Of a stretch of DNA of 64,000 nt, positions 15,264 through 23,302 are shown piece after piece (the first letter of the stretch is position 1; every line of letters starts with the position of its first letter). The position numbers and the translations under genes were made by a program. The stretch is from JAAYXS01 sp964550375 (lineage in GTDB: Bacteria; Planctomycetota; Phycisphaerae; UBA1845; Fen-1342), in contig CAZJYX010000017.1 of assembly GCA_964550375.1 (NCBI GenBank), positions 1 through 64,000 on the forward strand, in the 5' to 3' direction. Below the pieces are notes generated by a model that was not told the origin of the DNA, made no database searches, and was given only the letters and a program-made list of their open reading frames with translations.

Positions 15264-16814
15264 GTGAACGCCAGGACCCTGCTTGCGGTTCCGATCACGC
15301 GGTGCGACTTGCCGGTGGGCGCGCAGGTGCGCGCCGCGCTGGCGGCTGGGGCGGACTTGATCGAACTGCGGGTCGACTGCCTGGATGACATCGGCCAGGT
15401 GGCCAAGCTGCTGGAGCAGCCGCACGAAGTGCCGTTCATCCTGACGATCCGGTCGGCGGCGGAGGGCGGCGGCTGGGACGGGGACGAATCCGAACGGGTG
15501 GCGCTCTTCGAGTCGCTGGGCTTGAAGCTGCCGGGCTACGTTGACGTCGAGTACTCGGCATGGGCCCGTTCGGCCAACCTGCGGCAGAAGCTGGGTCTGG
15601 TGAGTTCGCCGGGGGCAGATGGCGGCCGGCCGCGCAACCGGCTGATACTGTCGTATCACGATTGGCGCGCTACGCCGGACGACCTCGATACGGTCGTACG
15701 GCCGTTGCTCGATTCGCCGGCTGATGTGGCGAAGGTCGTCTTCACGGCCCACAGCGCAACGGACGCGTGGCGGGTGTTGGGGTTGTTGCGGCGGCGGGGC
15801 GGATCGCGGCCCTTGATCGCCATGGCGATGGGCGCGGCCGGGCTGTTGACGCGCGTGTTGGCGCCGAAGTTCGGGGGCTTTCTCACGTTTGCGGCGCTGG
15901 ATGCGGAGAGTGCCGTGGCGCCGGGACAGCCGACGCTCGCCGAGTTGCTGGAGGTGTATCGCTGGCGCGCGATTGGGCCGGATACGCCGGTGTACGGCGT
16001 GGTGGGCTGGCCGGTGGGGCAGTCCAAGGGTCCCCGGGTTCACAACGCGGCGCTGGCGGCGGCTGACATGGCGGGCGTTTACTTGCCGATGCCGGTGCCG
16101 CCGGACTACGCCGGCTTCGCGGAGTTCATGACGCTGCTCACGGCCCAGCCCGAGTTGGGCGTGCAGGGCTTGAGCGTGACGATGCCGCACAAGGAGCACG
16201 CGCTGCGCTGGCTGGAGCAGGAGGCGCAGACGGTCAGCGCGGGTGCTCGACGGGTCGGGGCGGTGAACACGCTGATCAGGACCGGCGCGGCCAGTTGGTC
16301 GGGCGGGAACACCGATACGGTCGGCTTGCTGGCGGCGTTGCGGACGGTGCCGGGCGTGCTCGATGACCCCGGCCGTCGGCCGCAGGTGGTGGTGCTGGGA
16401 GCCGGCGGCGTGGCGCGGGCGGCGGTGGCAGCGCTGTGTGACGCCGGCTGCCGCGTGACGGTATTCAACCGGACGGAGGCGCGGGCGGCGGAGCTGGCGC
16501 AGGCGTTCGGCTGCGCGGCGCGGCCGTGGGCAGAGCGCGGCGGCGCGGACGTGCGGGTGGTTGTGAACTGCACGAGCGTGGGGATGTGGCCCAACGTCGA
16601 TGAGACGCCGCTGCCGGCCGATGCGTTGCGGCCCGGCTTGGTAGTGCTTGATACGGTCTATCACCCGGCGGAGACGCGCTTGGCGCGCGAGGCTGCGGCG
16701 CGGGGCGCTCGCGCCGTGAGCGGGGTGGAGATGTTCCTGAGCCAGGCGGCGGCGCAGTTCGCGCTTTGGCACGGGCGCAAAGCCCCGCTGGACGCCATGC
16801 GCGCCGCGCTATGA
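15264..16814 (+). CDS. aroDE: Bifunctional 3-dehydroquinate dehydratase / shikimate dehydrogenase (AroD-AroE fusion)
   Basis: A 516-residue fusion of two consecutive shikimate-pathway enzymes. Residues 1-235 are type I dehydroquinase: ELRVDCLD near 34-41, catalytic H132 in SYHDWRATP and Schiff-base K157 in AKVVFTAHS. Residues 243-516 are shikimate dehydrogenase: GVVGWPVGQSKGPRVHNAAL (245-264), catalytic K310 in VTMPHK, D351 in GNTDTVG, NADP-binding GAGGVARA (379-386) and FNRTEARA. It dehydrates 3-dehydroquinate and reduces 3-dehydroshikimate to shikimate in the cytosol. Such fusions occur in plants, chlamydiae and planctomycetes. The GTG start at 15264 has GGGAGGC 7 nt upstream. Its 3' end overlaps convergent lipA by 6 nt. 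AroK is encoded 2.6 kb away. Confidence 0.95.
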   Translation: MNARTLLAVPITRCDLPVGAQVRAALAAGADLIELRVDCLDDIGQVAKLLEQPHEVPFILTIRSAAEGGGWDGDESERVALFESLGLKLPGYVDVEYSAWARSANLRQKLGLVSSPGADGGRPRNRLILSYHDWRATPDDLDTVVRPLLDSPADVAKVVFTAHSATDAWRVLGLLRRRGGSRPLIAMAMGAAGLLTRVLAPKFGGFLTFAALDAESAVAPGQPTLAELLEVYRWRAIGPDTPVYGVVGWPVGQSKGPRVHNAALAAADMAGVYLPMPVPPDYAGFAEFMTLLTAQPELGVQGLSVTMPHKEHALRWLEQEAQTVSAGARRVGAVNTLIRTGAASWSGGNTDTVGLLAALRTVPGVLDDPGRRPQVVVLGAGGVARAAVAALCDAGCRVTVFNRTEARAAELAQAFGCAARPWAERGGADVRVVVNCTSVGMWPNVDETPLPADALRPGLVVLDTVYHPAETRLAREAAARGARAVSGVEMFLSQAAAQFALWHGRKAPLDAMRAAL

Positions 16815-17711
16815 CTCGCGGTACAGGGTTTCCGCGCGGTAGCTGCTGCGGACGAACGGGCCGCTAGCCACGGCGGCAAAGCCGAAGTCCCGCGCCACAT
16901 CAGCCAGCTCGTCGAACTCCGCGGGCGTGTAGTAGCGTTCAACCTGGGCGTGCTGGTCGCTGGTCGTCGGCTTAAGGTACTGGCCGATCGTGAGGATGTC
17001 GCAGCCGACTTTGAGCAGGTCCTGGAAGGTTTCGGTCAGCTCGGCACGCGTCTCGCCGAGTCCGACCATGATGCCGCTCTTGGTGTGCATGCCGGGCCGG
17101 ATTTCCTTAGCCAGGCGCAGGGTTTCAAGCGAGCGTTGATACTTGCCCTGCGGGCGAACGCGTTTCTGCAGGCTGGCGACGACTTCGATGTTGTGGTTGA
17201 AGACTTCCGGCCGGGCGTCGGCCACCGTCTGGATGCAGTCGGGCCGGGCGTGGAAGTCGGGGACGAGCACTTCCACCGTGCTCTCGGGCAGCAGCTCGTG
17301 CACCGCAGTTATGCAGCGGGCGAAATGTCCGGCACCCTCGTCCGGCAGGTCGTCGCGATTCACTGAGGTAATCACGACGTGACGCAAGCCCAGGTGGTGA
17401 GCGGCTTCGGCGACCCGCTGCGGCTCGTCCGGCTCGGGCGGATCGGGGCGGGCAGTACGGACGGCGCAGAAGCGGCAACGCCGGGTGCATTTGTCGCCCA
17501 GGATCATGAACGTGGCGGTGTGGCGTGACCAGCACTCGGTGAGGTTGGGGCAGCGCGCCTCCACGCACACCGTATTTAACTTCAGCCCGTTAAGTAGCTT
17601 GCGCGTGTCCAGCATGGCCTGGGCGGCCGGCATGGGCCGCTTCAGCCAGGGTGGCAGCCGGCGGCCTTGCGCCGGCGGCGCTATCACGGGCAGGGGTTTG
17701 CCGGGGCTCAT
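16809..17711 (-). CDS. lipA: Lipoyl synthase LipA
   Basis: A 300-residue radical SAM enzyme that inserts two sulfurs into protein-bound octanoyl chains to make lipoyl cofactors for 2-oxoacid dehydrogenases and the glycine cleavage system. Both clusters are visible: auxiliary-cluster C49, C54 and C60 in NTVCVEARCPNLTECW, and radical-SAM C75, C79, C82 in CTRRCRFC. The C-terminal RSSYRAE carries the Ser that ligates the auxiliary cluster. FMILGDKC, SVNRDDLPDEGA, FNHNIEVV and KSGIMVGLGE are also typical. Length is normal. It overlaps the end of convergent aroDE by 6 nt. No lipB is present in the window. Confidence 0.97.
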   Translation of the reverse strand: MSPGKPLPVIAPPAQGRRLPPWLKRPMPAAQAMLDTRKLLNGLKLNTVCVEARCPNLTECWSRHTATFMILGDKCTRRCRFCAVRTARPDPPEPDEPQRVAEAAHHLGLRHVVITSVNRDDLPDEGAGHFARCITAVHELLPESTVEVLVPDFHARPDCIQTVADARPEVFNHNIEVVASLQKRVRPQGKYQRSLETLRLAKEIRPGMHTKSGIMVGLGETRAELTETFQDLLKVGCDILTIGQYLKPTTSDQHAQVERYYTPAEFDELADVARDFGFAAVASGPFVRSSYRAETLYRES

Positions 17712-17767
17712 GTCCGGATTCTAGCACATTGTGGCCGGCCGGCGAGCGGTCGGCTGGACCGGGGTGG

Positions 17768-18160
17768 TCAGCGTGTCGGCTGGCCCAGCTCGCCGTCCGG
17801 CCAGAAGCGCGCCCGGCATCCGGGCTCTTCCTCGACCTCGACACACCTGAGGGTTGCATGCCCCAGGGGGCGGCCGGCCAATTGCTGCGCGATATAGGCT
17901 GCCACTGCTTCGGCGGAAGGATTGCCGGTTCCTAAACTTGGAACCTCGCTGAGGTTACGCTCGTGCAGCCCGGCCAGCACGTCGCGCAGATGGCCGCGCA
18001 GGACGCCGAAATCGACCAGCACGCCGGCCGGATCCAGCGCTGCCCCGGCGCACGTGACGACCACGTGCCAGTCGTGCTCGTGCAGCGCCTCGCAAGTGCC
18101 GTCGGGGAGTCGCAACTGATGAGCAGCCACAAAATGGTCGCTTACAAGCACTTCGAACAT
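17768..18160 (-). CDS. queD: 6-pyruvoyltetrahydropterin synthase / QueD family protein
   Basis: A 130-residue protein of the PTPS/QueD T-fold family. Zinc ligands H14 (FVAAHQL) and H27, H29 (ALHEHDWHV) are present, with Cys23 in the CxxxHxH spacing of QueD (6-carboxytetrahydropterin synthase, second step of queuosine and preQ0 formation). Other family features are LVDFGVLRGHLRDVL and the N-P-SAEAVAAYIA block, and a terminal EEEPGCRARF glutamate region. The start at 18160 (MFEVLVSDHF) matches the family N-terminus. No other queuosine genes are near, so a related pterin reaction cannot be excluded. It lies 56 nt upstream of lipA on the same strand. Confidence 0.85.
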   Translation of the reverse strand: MFEVLVSDHFVAAHQLRLPDGTCEALHEHDWHVVVTCAGAALDPAGVLVDFGVLRGHLRDVLAGLHERNLSEVPSLGTGNPSAEAVAAYIAQQLAGRPLGHATLRCVEVEEEPGCRARFWPDGELGQPTR

Positions 18161-18269
18161 TCGCGCCAGGATACCGCATGCGGCTGCTAGTGGAAGTCTG
18201 CCAGTGACGTTTCGGACTGGTTCGGGCACGCGCGGCCGGCCGATTTAAGAGTTGGGGAGATGACCGGCG

Positions 18270-18545
18270 ATGGGAGTCGCGAGCATGAGAGTGTGTGTCA
18301 GGCGAGTTGGTCGAGCCCGGCGCGGCATTAGCATTCGGGTGTTGGGATGCCGGGTGGCCATCTTGTCGGCTGCGGTTCTGCTGATGAGTGGCGCGGGCTG
18401 TGCGACGCGGAACGATCCACGCTTCAACCCCTATGCACGGGGCCATGGCGACGGCACGTTCCTGGACCGCTGCGAGCAGATCATCGAGATCGGCGCGGAG
18501 GCACTCGACAGCCTCGACGCGCGGCTCGAAAATATGATCTGGTGA
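18270..18545 (+). CDS. Small predicted lipoprotein, unknown function
   Basis: A 91-residue protein with a long, Arg-rich n-region followed by VAILSAAVLLMSGAGC, a lipobox-like end with the Cys at about residue 44. The mature part is about 48 residues, including RNDPRFNPYARGHGDG and a helical acidic tail. Two starts are plausible: ATG 18270, and ATG 18285 which has GGGAG 8 nt upstream and would give an 86-residue product. No family is recognised. It precedes the phosphoesterase gene by 43 nt and may be in the same transcript. Confidence 0.65.
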   Translation: MGVASMRVCVRRVGRARRGISIRVLGCRVAILSAAVLLMSGAGCATRNDPRFNPYARGHGDGTFLDRCEQIIEIGAEALDSLDARLENMIW

Positions 18546-18588
18546 TTTGCACGCGACTTCTGCTGCCGGGCGAGAGGACGCAATCCGC

Positions 18589-19428
18589 ATGCTAATCTGC
18601 TTCACCAGCGACCTGCACGGTCGCCTGGAACTTTTCGAGCAGTTAACGGAACTGCTGCGCGCGGAGGGGCCCGACGTGCTGATTCTCGGCGGCGACATGC
18701 ACGCCGACGCCGAGCCGGCCGACACGGCGGCCGTGCAACTCGCGTTTGTCGAGCGCGACCTGGGGCCGCGCATCGACCTGTGGCGGGAGCTGGTTCCCGG
18801 CCTGACGGTGCTCGCTCTCTTGGGCAACCACGACCTGGGCTGCACGGCCGCAGCGCTGCTGCGCCAGCAGGATGCCGATCGGCTGGTCCTGCTGGATCAC
18901 CGGCGCGTAGTGGAGCGGGCCGGCGTGCGCTTCCTCGGCCTGGCCACGACGCCGCCAACGCCGCACTGGGCCAAGGACTTCGAGCGGCTGGACGAGCCGG
19001 GTGACGAGTTACCGCGGGAGGGCGGGTATGTCTGGGACGAAGCGGCGGGCCGGCTGCGGCCGGTCAGCGGTGCGGCGCATTTCGGGGGCTTGCCGACGCT
19101 GGCGGACGAGCTGCGCGCGGTGCCGGCGATTGCCGCGCCGTGGATCTTCGTGTGTCATGCCCCGCCGGCGGATTCGAAGCTCGACCGGCTGCCGCACATT
19201 GATTACCCGATCGGCTCGCGCGCCGTGCGGAAGTTCATCGAGCGGAGCGGGCCGCTTTGCAGCCTGCATGGGCACGTCCACGAATCGCCCGAAGTGACGG
19301 GCGCGTACGTGGACCGCGTAGGCCGGACCCTGTGCGTGAATCCCGGGCAGACGCACGAGCGGCTGCATGCCGTGTTGTTCGAGGCGGATCGGCCGGCCAA
19401 GTCACTGCGGCACACGGTGTACGCTTGA
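18589..19428 (+). CDS. Calcineurin-like metallophosphoesterase
   Basis: A 279-residue metallophosphoesterase. The five metal-binding motifs appear in order: SDLHGR (residues 8-13), GGDMH near 36, GNHD near 80, the His of VCHAPP near 192 and GHVHE near 230. These coordinate a dinuclear metal centre that hydrolyses phosphoesters. The substrate is unknown; the family covers phosphatases, nucleases and nucleotidases. The ATG at 18589 (MLICFTSDLHG) places the first motif at the very start, as usual. Both the terminal region (NPGQTHERLHAVLFEA) and length fit cytosolic members. It is followed by aroK on the same strand. Confidence 0.9.
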   Translation: MLICFTSDLHGRLELFEQLTELLRAEGPDVLILGGDMHADAEPADTAAVQLAFVERDLGPRIDLWRELVPGLTVLALLGNHDLGCTAAALLRQQDADRLVLLDHRRVVERAGVRFLGLATTPPTPHWAKDFERLDEPGDELPREGGYVWDEAAGRLRPVSGAAHFGGLPTLADELRAVPAIAAPWIFVCHAPPADSKLDRLPHIDYPIGSRAVRKFIERSGPLCSLHGHVHESPEVTGAYVDRVGRTLCVNPGQTHERLHAVLFEADRPAKSLRHTVYA

Positions 19429-19460
19429 CGCCCGCCGGGGAACGCACGTCGCGGTCTGCC

Positions 19461-19994
19461 GTGGAGCGAGTGGCCCTGCTGGGCTGCCGGGGGTGTGGGA
19501 AGACGAGCGTGGGCCGGCTGGTGGCTCAGCAGCTTGGGTGGGAGTTCGTGGACACTGACGGGCTGGTGGAGGCACGGGCCGGCCGCACCATCGCGGAGAT
19601 CTTCCAGGCGGATGGCGAGGCGGCATTTCGGGCGCTGGAGCGGCAGGTGCTGGTGGAGGCGCTGGGCCACCCGCGCTGCGTGGTTAGCGTGGGCGGCGGC
19701 GCGGTGCTGAATGCCGACAGTCGCGACGACCTGCGCCGGCTGGCGCTGTGCATCTGGCTGACGGCGCCGCCGGCGGAACTGCACCGGCGAATTCAATCCG
19801 ACCAGCGGTCGCCGGCGCAACGGCCGCCGCTGACCGACGCGGGTGGTTTGGCCGAAGTCGAGCAGATACTTGCACAGCGGTGGGCTTTGTACGAGGCTGT
19901 GGCCGCACACGTGGTTGAGACGACCGGCCGCGGCGTTGCGGCGGTCGCGCAGGAGGTGGTGGAACTGGTGGCGGCCGGCGCGGAAGAGCCATGA
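19461..19994 (+). CDS. aroK: Shikimate kinase
   Basis: A roughly 177-residue P-loop kinase that phosphorylates shikimate at the 3-hydroxyl, the fifth step of the shikimate pathway. The Walker A loop is LGCRGCGKTSVGR, followed by the shikimate-binding FVDTDGLVEARAGRTIAEIF, EAAFRALERQVL, VVSVGGGAVL and the lid RPPLTD. The GTG at 19461 places the P-loop at residue 8, as is normal. A TTG at 19425 overlapping the previous stop is an alternative. Its stop overlaps the start of the prepilin peptidase gene (ATGA), so the two are translationally coupled although functionally unrelated. AroDE, acting just before it, is encoded 2.6 kb upstream. Confidence 0.93.
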   Translation: MERVALLGCRGCGKTSVGRLVAQQLGWEFVDTDGLVEARAGRTIAEIFQADGEAAFRALERQVLVEALGHPRCVVSVGGGAVLNADSRDDLRRLALCIWLTAPPAELHRRIQSDQRSPAQRPPLTDAGGLAEVEQILAQRWALYEAVAAHVVETTGRGVAAVAQEVVELVAAGAEEP

Positions 19995-21529
19995 CGCTAA
20001 ACCTGATCATCGGGGTCTTCATCTGGCTGCTAGGGCTGTGCGTCGGCAGCTTCCTGAACGTGGTGGTCTATCGCTTGCCGCGCGACCTCTCGATTGCCCG
20101 ACCGCGGCGCTCGTTCTGCCCGCACTGCCAAGGCCTGATCGCATGGTACGACAACGTGCCGGTGGTGAGCTGGTTGGTGCTGCGCGCCAGGTGTCGCCGC
20201 TGCGGCGGGGCCGTATCGGCGCAGTATCCGCTGGTAGAAGCGGCCACCGGCCTGGCGTTCGTGCTGGTGTATTACCTGCTGTACGTGGCGGACGCCCGGG
20301 CCGGCGTCGGCCAGCTGGAGCTGGCACGCGACTGGCCGCTGCTGGCTAGTTGGCTGGTGCTGGTCGCGGCGCTGGTGGCCTGCGCGGCAATGGACCTGGC
20401 GTGGTACATCGTGGATGTGCGCGTGACGTACGTGGCGATGGCCGCCGGGCTCGTGCTGCACGGCGTCTGGCCGGAGGTGAGCAAGCTGGCGGCCCCCGTG
20501 GCAGCGGGACCGCTGGGGGCGGCCGCGCTGGCGGTGGGGCTCGGCAGCTTGGTAATGCTGATCTGGGGGCATTGGCGGGTGCTTGCGTGCGAGGAAGACG
20601 GGCCGGCGGACGCGGACGAGGACGCGGCCGGCCCCGCCGCGGCGCCGCCGCAGAGGACGCTGGCGGGTGGGATCATAGCGAGCCTGGCGTTGGTGGCAGT
20701 GGCGTTGTGGCTGCTGGTGCTGACGGCGCAAGCCGGCCAGGGGAGTGCCGGGCCGTTCGGCGGGGCCGTGCCGGCTGCCTTCGGCCTAGACGCGGGGAAG
20801 GGTATTGCCGTGGGAGCCGCGCTGCTGGTGCTGTTTGCGACGATGGTTCTGGCCGGCGGACAGCGGCGCACGGCGGACGACGAGGTTCGCGAGGCCATCG
20901 AGGCGGAGCAGGGGCAGGCGCGCCGGCTGGCGCTGTGGGAGCTACTGTGGTTGGCGGGGCCGATCCTGGCCGGCGGTCTGGCGGCGGCGGCAGTGTGGCA
21001 GGTCCCGGCGGTCGGAGCGGCCTGGCGAGCGGGCGTCGCGTGGGGCTTGCCGGGCGGGTTCTGCCCGCTGGGCGGCTTCGCTTACGCGATGCTTGGGCTG
21101 GTTGGCGGGGCAACGGCCGGCTGGCTGCTCCGAATCGTGTTCACGCTGATCTTCGGGCGCGAGGCGCTAGGGGTGGGCGATATCTACATTCTGGCGGCGG
21201 CGGGGGCGACGGCAGGTTGGGATATGGCCTTGCTGGGCTTGCTGCTGGCGGTTGGCTTCGCGGTGGCCGGCTATGTGCTCAGCCTGTTGTTGAAGCAGAC
21301 GGTCATAATTCCGTTTGGGCCCTGGCTCGCGCTAGGCTTCATCGCGGCCTTGTGGCTGAGCCGGCCGGCCGCCGGCGTGGCGGCTGAGTACTGCGATGCG
21401 CTGCACTACACATGGGTGCGGCAGCCGGAGGTGTGCGGCGTGGCGGGCGGGTTGCTGCTGGTAGGCTCGGGGGTGGCGATTGTCCTGGCGCGGTTGGCGC
21501 GCCGGGCGGTGGAGCGTATGGAGAAGTAG
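19991..21529 (+). CDS. pilD: Prepilin peptidase (PilD/GspO, A24 family), enlarged by an internal insertion
   Basis: A 512-residue membrane aspartyl protease of the A24 family, which cleaves and N-methylates type IV prepilins and type II secretion pseudopilins. The N-terminal domain has GSFLNVVVYRLPRDLS and zinc cysteines C43, C46, C68 and C71 (CPHC, CRRC). The first catalytic Asp is D135 in AAMDLAWYIVDVR, and the second is D397 in GVGDIYILAAAGA; the end IPFGPWLALGF is typical. Usual enzymes are 250-290 residues with these aspartates about 60 apart; here 262 residues separate them. The extra part contains an acidic Ala/Pro linker near 202-222 and more hydrophobic helices. It starts inside the aroK stop (ATGA). 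Confidence 0.9.
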   Translation: MTLNLIIGVFIWLLGLCVGSFLNVVVYRLPRDLSIARPRRSFCPHCQGLIAWYDNVPVVSWLVLRARCRRCGGAVSAQYPLVEAATGLAFVLVYYLLYVADARAGVGQLELARDWPLLASWLVLVAALVACAAMDLAWYIVDVRVTYVAMAAGLVLHGVWPEVSKLAAPVAAGPLGAAALAVGLGSLVMLIWGHWRVLACEEDGPADADEDAAGPAAAPPQRTLAGGIIASLALVAVALWLLVLTAQAGQGSAGPFGGAVPAAFGLDAGKGIAVGAALLVLFATMVLAGGQRRTADDEVREAIEAEQGQARRLALWELLWLAGPILAGGLAAAAVWQVPAVGAAWRAGVAWGLPGGFCPLGGFAYAMLGLVGGATAGWLLRIVFTLIFGREALGVGDIYILAAAGATAGWDMALLGLLLAVGFAVAGYVLSLLLKQTVIIPFGPWLALGFIAALWLSRPAAGVAAEYCDALHYTWVRQPEVCGVAGGLLLVGSGVAIVLARLARRAVERMEK

Positions 21530-21601
21530 GCTGTGCGCGACGCGGCGCTGGGAGTATGCTGTGGTTGGGGTGGCAGATGGTGAATGGCCAAGGAGGGCCC
21601 G

Positions 21602-22444
21602 GTGAATCTCAATCCGATCGGCGTGTTTGACTCGGGTTTGGGGGGGCTGTCGGTCGTGCACCACCTGCGGCGCGAGCTGCCGGCCGAGGACCTATTGTAC
21701 TTCGGCGATACGGCGCGCGTGCCGTATGGCAGCAAGTCGCGGCGGACCGTCGTGAGTTTCGCGCTGGAGGCGGCGCGGTTCCTGTTGCAGTATGAGCCCA
21801 AGCTGATCGTGGCGGCGTGCAACACTGCCAGCGCGCTGGCCCTGGACGAGTTGCAGCGCGAGTTGCCGGTGCCGGTGATTGGCGTAGTGGAGCCGGGGGC
21901 GCGGGCGGCGGTCGAGCGCGCCGGCGGTGAGCCGATCGCGGTGCTGGGAACGGAAGCGACGATCGGCAGCGGCTCGTACGTGGCGGCGATTCAGGCGCTG
22001 CACCCGGGCCAGGTGGTCGTGCAGCGGGCCTGCCCGTTGTTCGTGCCGCTGGTTGAGGAGGGCCGTGAGTGCGCCGACCCGATCGTGTGTGCTGTGGCTG
22101 AGGAGTATCTGGCGCCGCTACGGGGACAGGGCGTGCGCGTGGTGATTCTGGGCTGCACTCATTATCCGCTGCTGCGGCCGGCCATTGCGGAGTGTCTGGG
22201 CGCTGATACTGAGATAGTTGAGAGCGGGCGCGAGACGGCGCGGGCGGTGGTGACGCACCTGCGCGGAGTCGGCGGCTTGTGTCTGCCGGGGCGGCGGGGT
22301 AGCATGGCCTACTACGTGAGCGACAACGCGCCGCGCTTCCGGCGCGTCGGTTCGCGCTTCCTGGAAGAGGAAATCGAAAGCGTTGAGTTCGTCGAGCCCG
22401 AGCGTTACATCGCCGCCGGCACGCGCCATCCCCAGCCTGGGTAG
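21602..22444 (+). CDS. murI: Glutamate racemase MurI
   Basis: A 280-residue cofactor-independent racemase that makes D-glutamate for peptidoglycan. IGVFDSGLGGLSV (residues 6-18), YFGDTARVPYG (33-43), catalytic Cys73 in AACNTASA and catalytic Cys185 in LGCTHYPLL are all present. The GTG start at 21602 is decided by a perfect AAGGAGG 6 nt upstream, against an ATG at 21584 without one. Presence of murI implies a peptidoglycan wall. The next gene begins 62 nt before its stop in another frame. Confidence 0.96.
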   Translation: MNLNPIGVFDSGLGGLSVVHHLRRELPAEDLLYFGDTARVPYGSKSRRTVVSFALEAARFLLQYEPKLIVAACNTASALALDELQRELPVPVIGVVEPGARAAVERAGGEPIAVLGTEATIGSGSYVAAIQALHPGQVVVQRACPLFVPLVEEGRECADPIVCAVAEEYLAPLRGQGVRVVILGCTHYPLLRPAIAECLGADTEIVESGRETARAVVTHLRGVGGLCLPGRRGSMAYYVSDNAPRFRRVGSRFLEEEIESVEFVEPERYIAAGTRHPQPG

Positions 22445-23264
22445 GCGTGTCGCCCTGGTGCTGTTGGGGGTGCTGGCTGTGTGCGCGGGCGGGTGCAGCG
22501 ATGCCAAGATCAACACGGTAGTGGTCAACCTGTTCGAGCCGAAGCGCACGCCGGAGCAGCAGTTGGTGGTGGCGTTTGCGGCCGAGGATGCCGACACGCG
22601 GCGCGCCGCGCTGGCCAAGGTGGCGGAGAGCAAGAAGTACGACCGCGAGTGGGCCGTCAAGGGCTACGTGACGGTGGCGCTGCTGGATAGCGACCCGCAG
22701 GCGCGCTGTGTGGCCTTGCGCGGGTTGGCCCGCACCGGCGCTCCGGAGGCAACGGACACAGCACTCAAGCTGTTGAATCACCGCGAACAGCCGCCCGGTA
22801 CGCTGCGGCCGCCCGAGGCCGTGGTGCGCTGGGATGCGGCGCTGGCGCTCGCGCGGTTGTCGGCCGAAGCGCAGGTGCCGGAGGAACGCCGGGACGAGGT
22901 GCGTGCCACGCTGATCAAGACTCTGCGGCTGGATGACGATCGGCACGTGCGCGGGGCGGCCGCGCAGGGCCTACGGCATTACTCGGCGGCGGAGACGGTG
23001 CGGGCGCTGGTCGACGGGCTGGGGGACGTGGACTTCGCGGTCGTGCATGAATGCGAGGAATCGCTGGTTTTCCTGACGGGCACGACGCACAGTTGTGACG
23101 CGTTGGCGTGGTCGGAGTGGGTGGCGGCCAATGAAGGCGCGTTGTTCGCCCGGGCCGGGGAGATTCCCGAGTCGCGCCGCTTGCCGTACAACAACCGGCT
23201 GGAGAAGGCGGGCTACGATATGAAGCAGTTCATGCAGTGGCTGGTGCCGGCGCGGAAGGAATAG
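22383..23264 (+). CDS. HEAT-repeat lipoprotein, unknown function
   Basis: A protein of about 293 residues with a lipoprotein signal (RRVALVLLGVLAVCAGGC, Cys about 38) and a mature domain of HEAT-like helical repeats (DADTRRAALAKVAE, DSDPQARCVALRGLAR, DDDRHVRGAAAQGLRHY). Such repeats usually bind proteins. The TTG at 22383, inside the last codons of murI, is the only start that leaves a full signal peptide; AGAGGA lies 12 nt upstream. This gives a 62-nt overlap and probable translational coupling with murI. The C-terminal part (LPYNNRLEKAGYDMKQF) matches no known motif. It may be an envelope scaffold, which is inference. Confidence 0.75.
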   Translation: MSSSSPSVTSPPARAIPSLGRRVALVLLGVLAVCAGGCSDAKINTVVVNLFEPKRTPEQQLVVAFAAEDADTRRAALAKVAESKKYDREWAVKGYVTVALLDSDPQARCVALRGLARTGAPEATDTALKLLNHREQPPGTLRPPEAVVRWDAALALARLSAEAQVPEERRDEVRATLIKTLRLDDDRHVRGAAAQGLRHYSAAETVRALVDGLGDVDFAVVHECEESLVFLTGTTHSCDALAWSEWVAANEGALFARAGEIPESRRLPYNNRLEKAGYDMKQFMQWLVPARKE

Positions 23265-23302
23265 CGGGGCAGCGCTGGGAGTCCGCGGGGGAGGAGCGGT
23301 GC

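Noticed and set aside
14724..16772. A 682-residue open frame on the minus strand opposite aroDE
   Set aside because: It is antisense to a clearly real enzyme, has Arg/His/Pro-rich low-information composition and no ribosome site. High GC keeps such shadow frames open.
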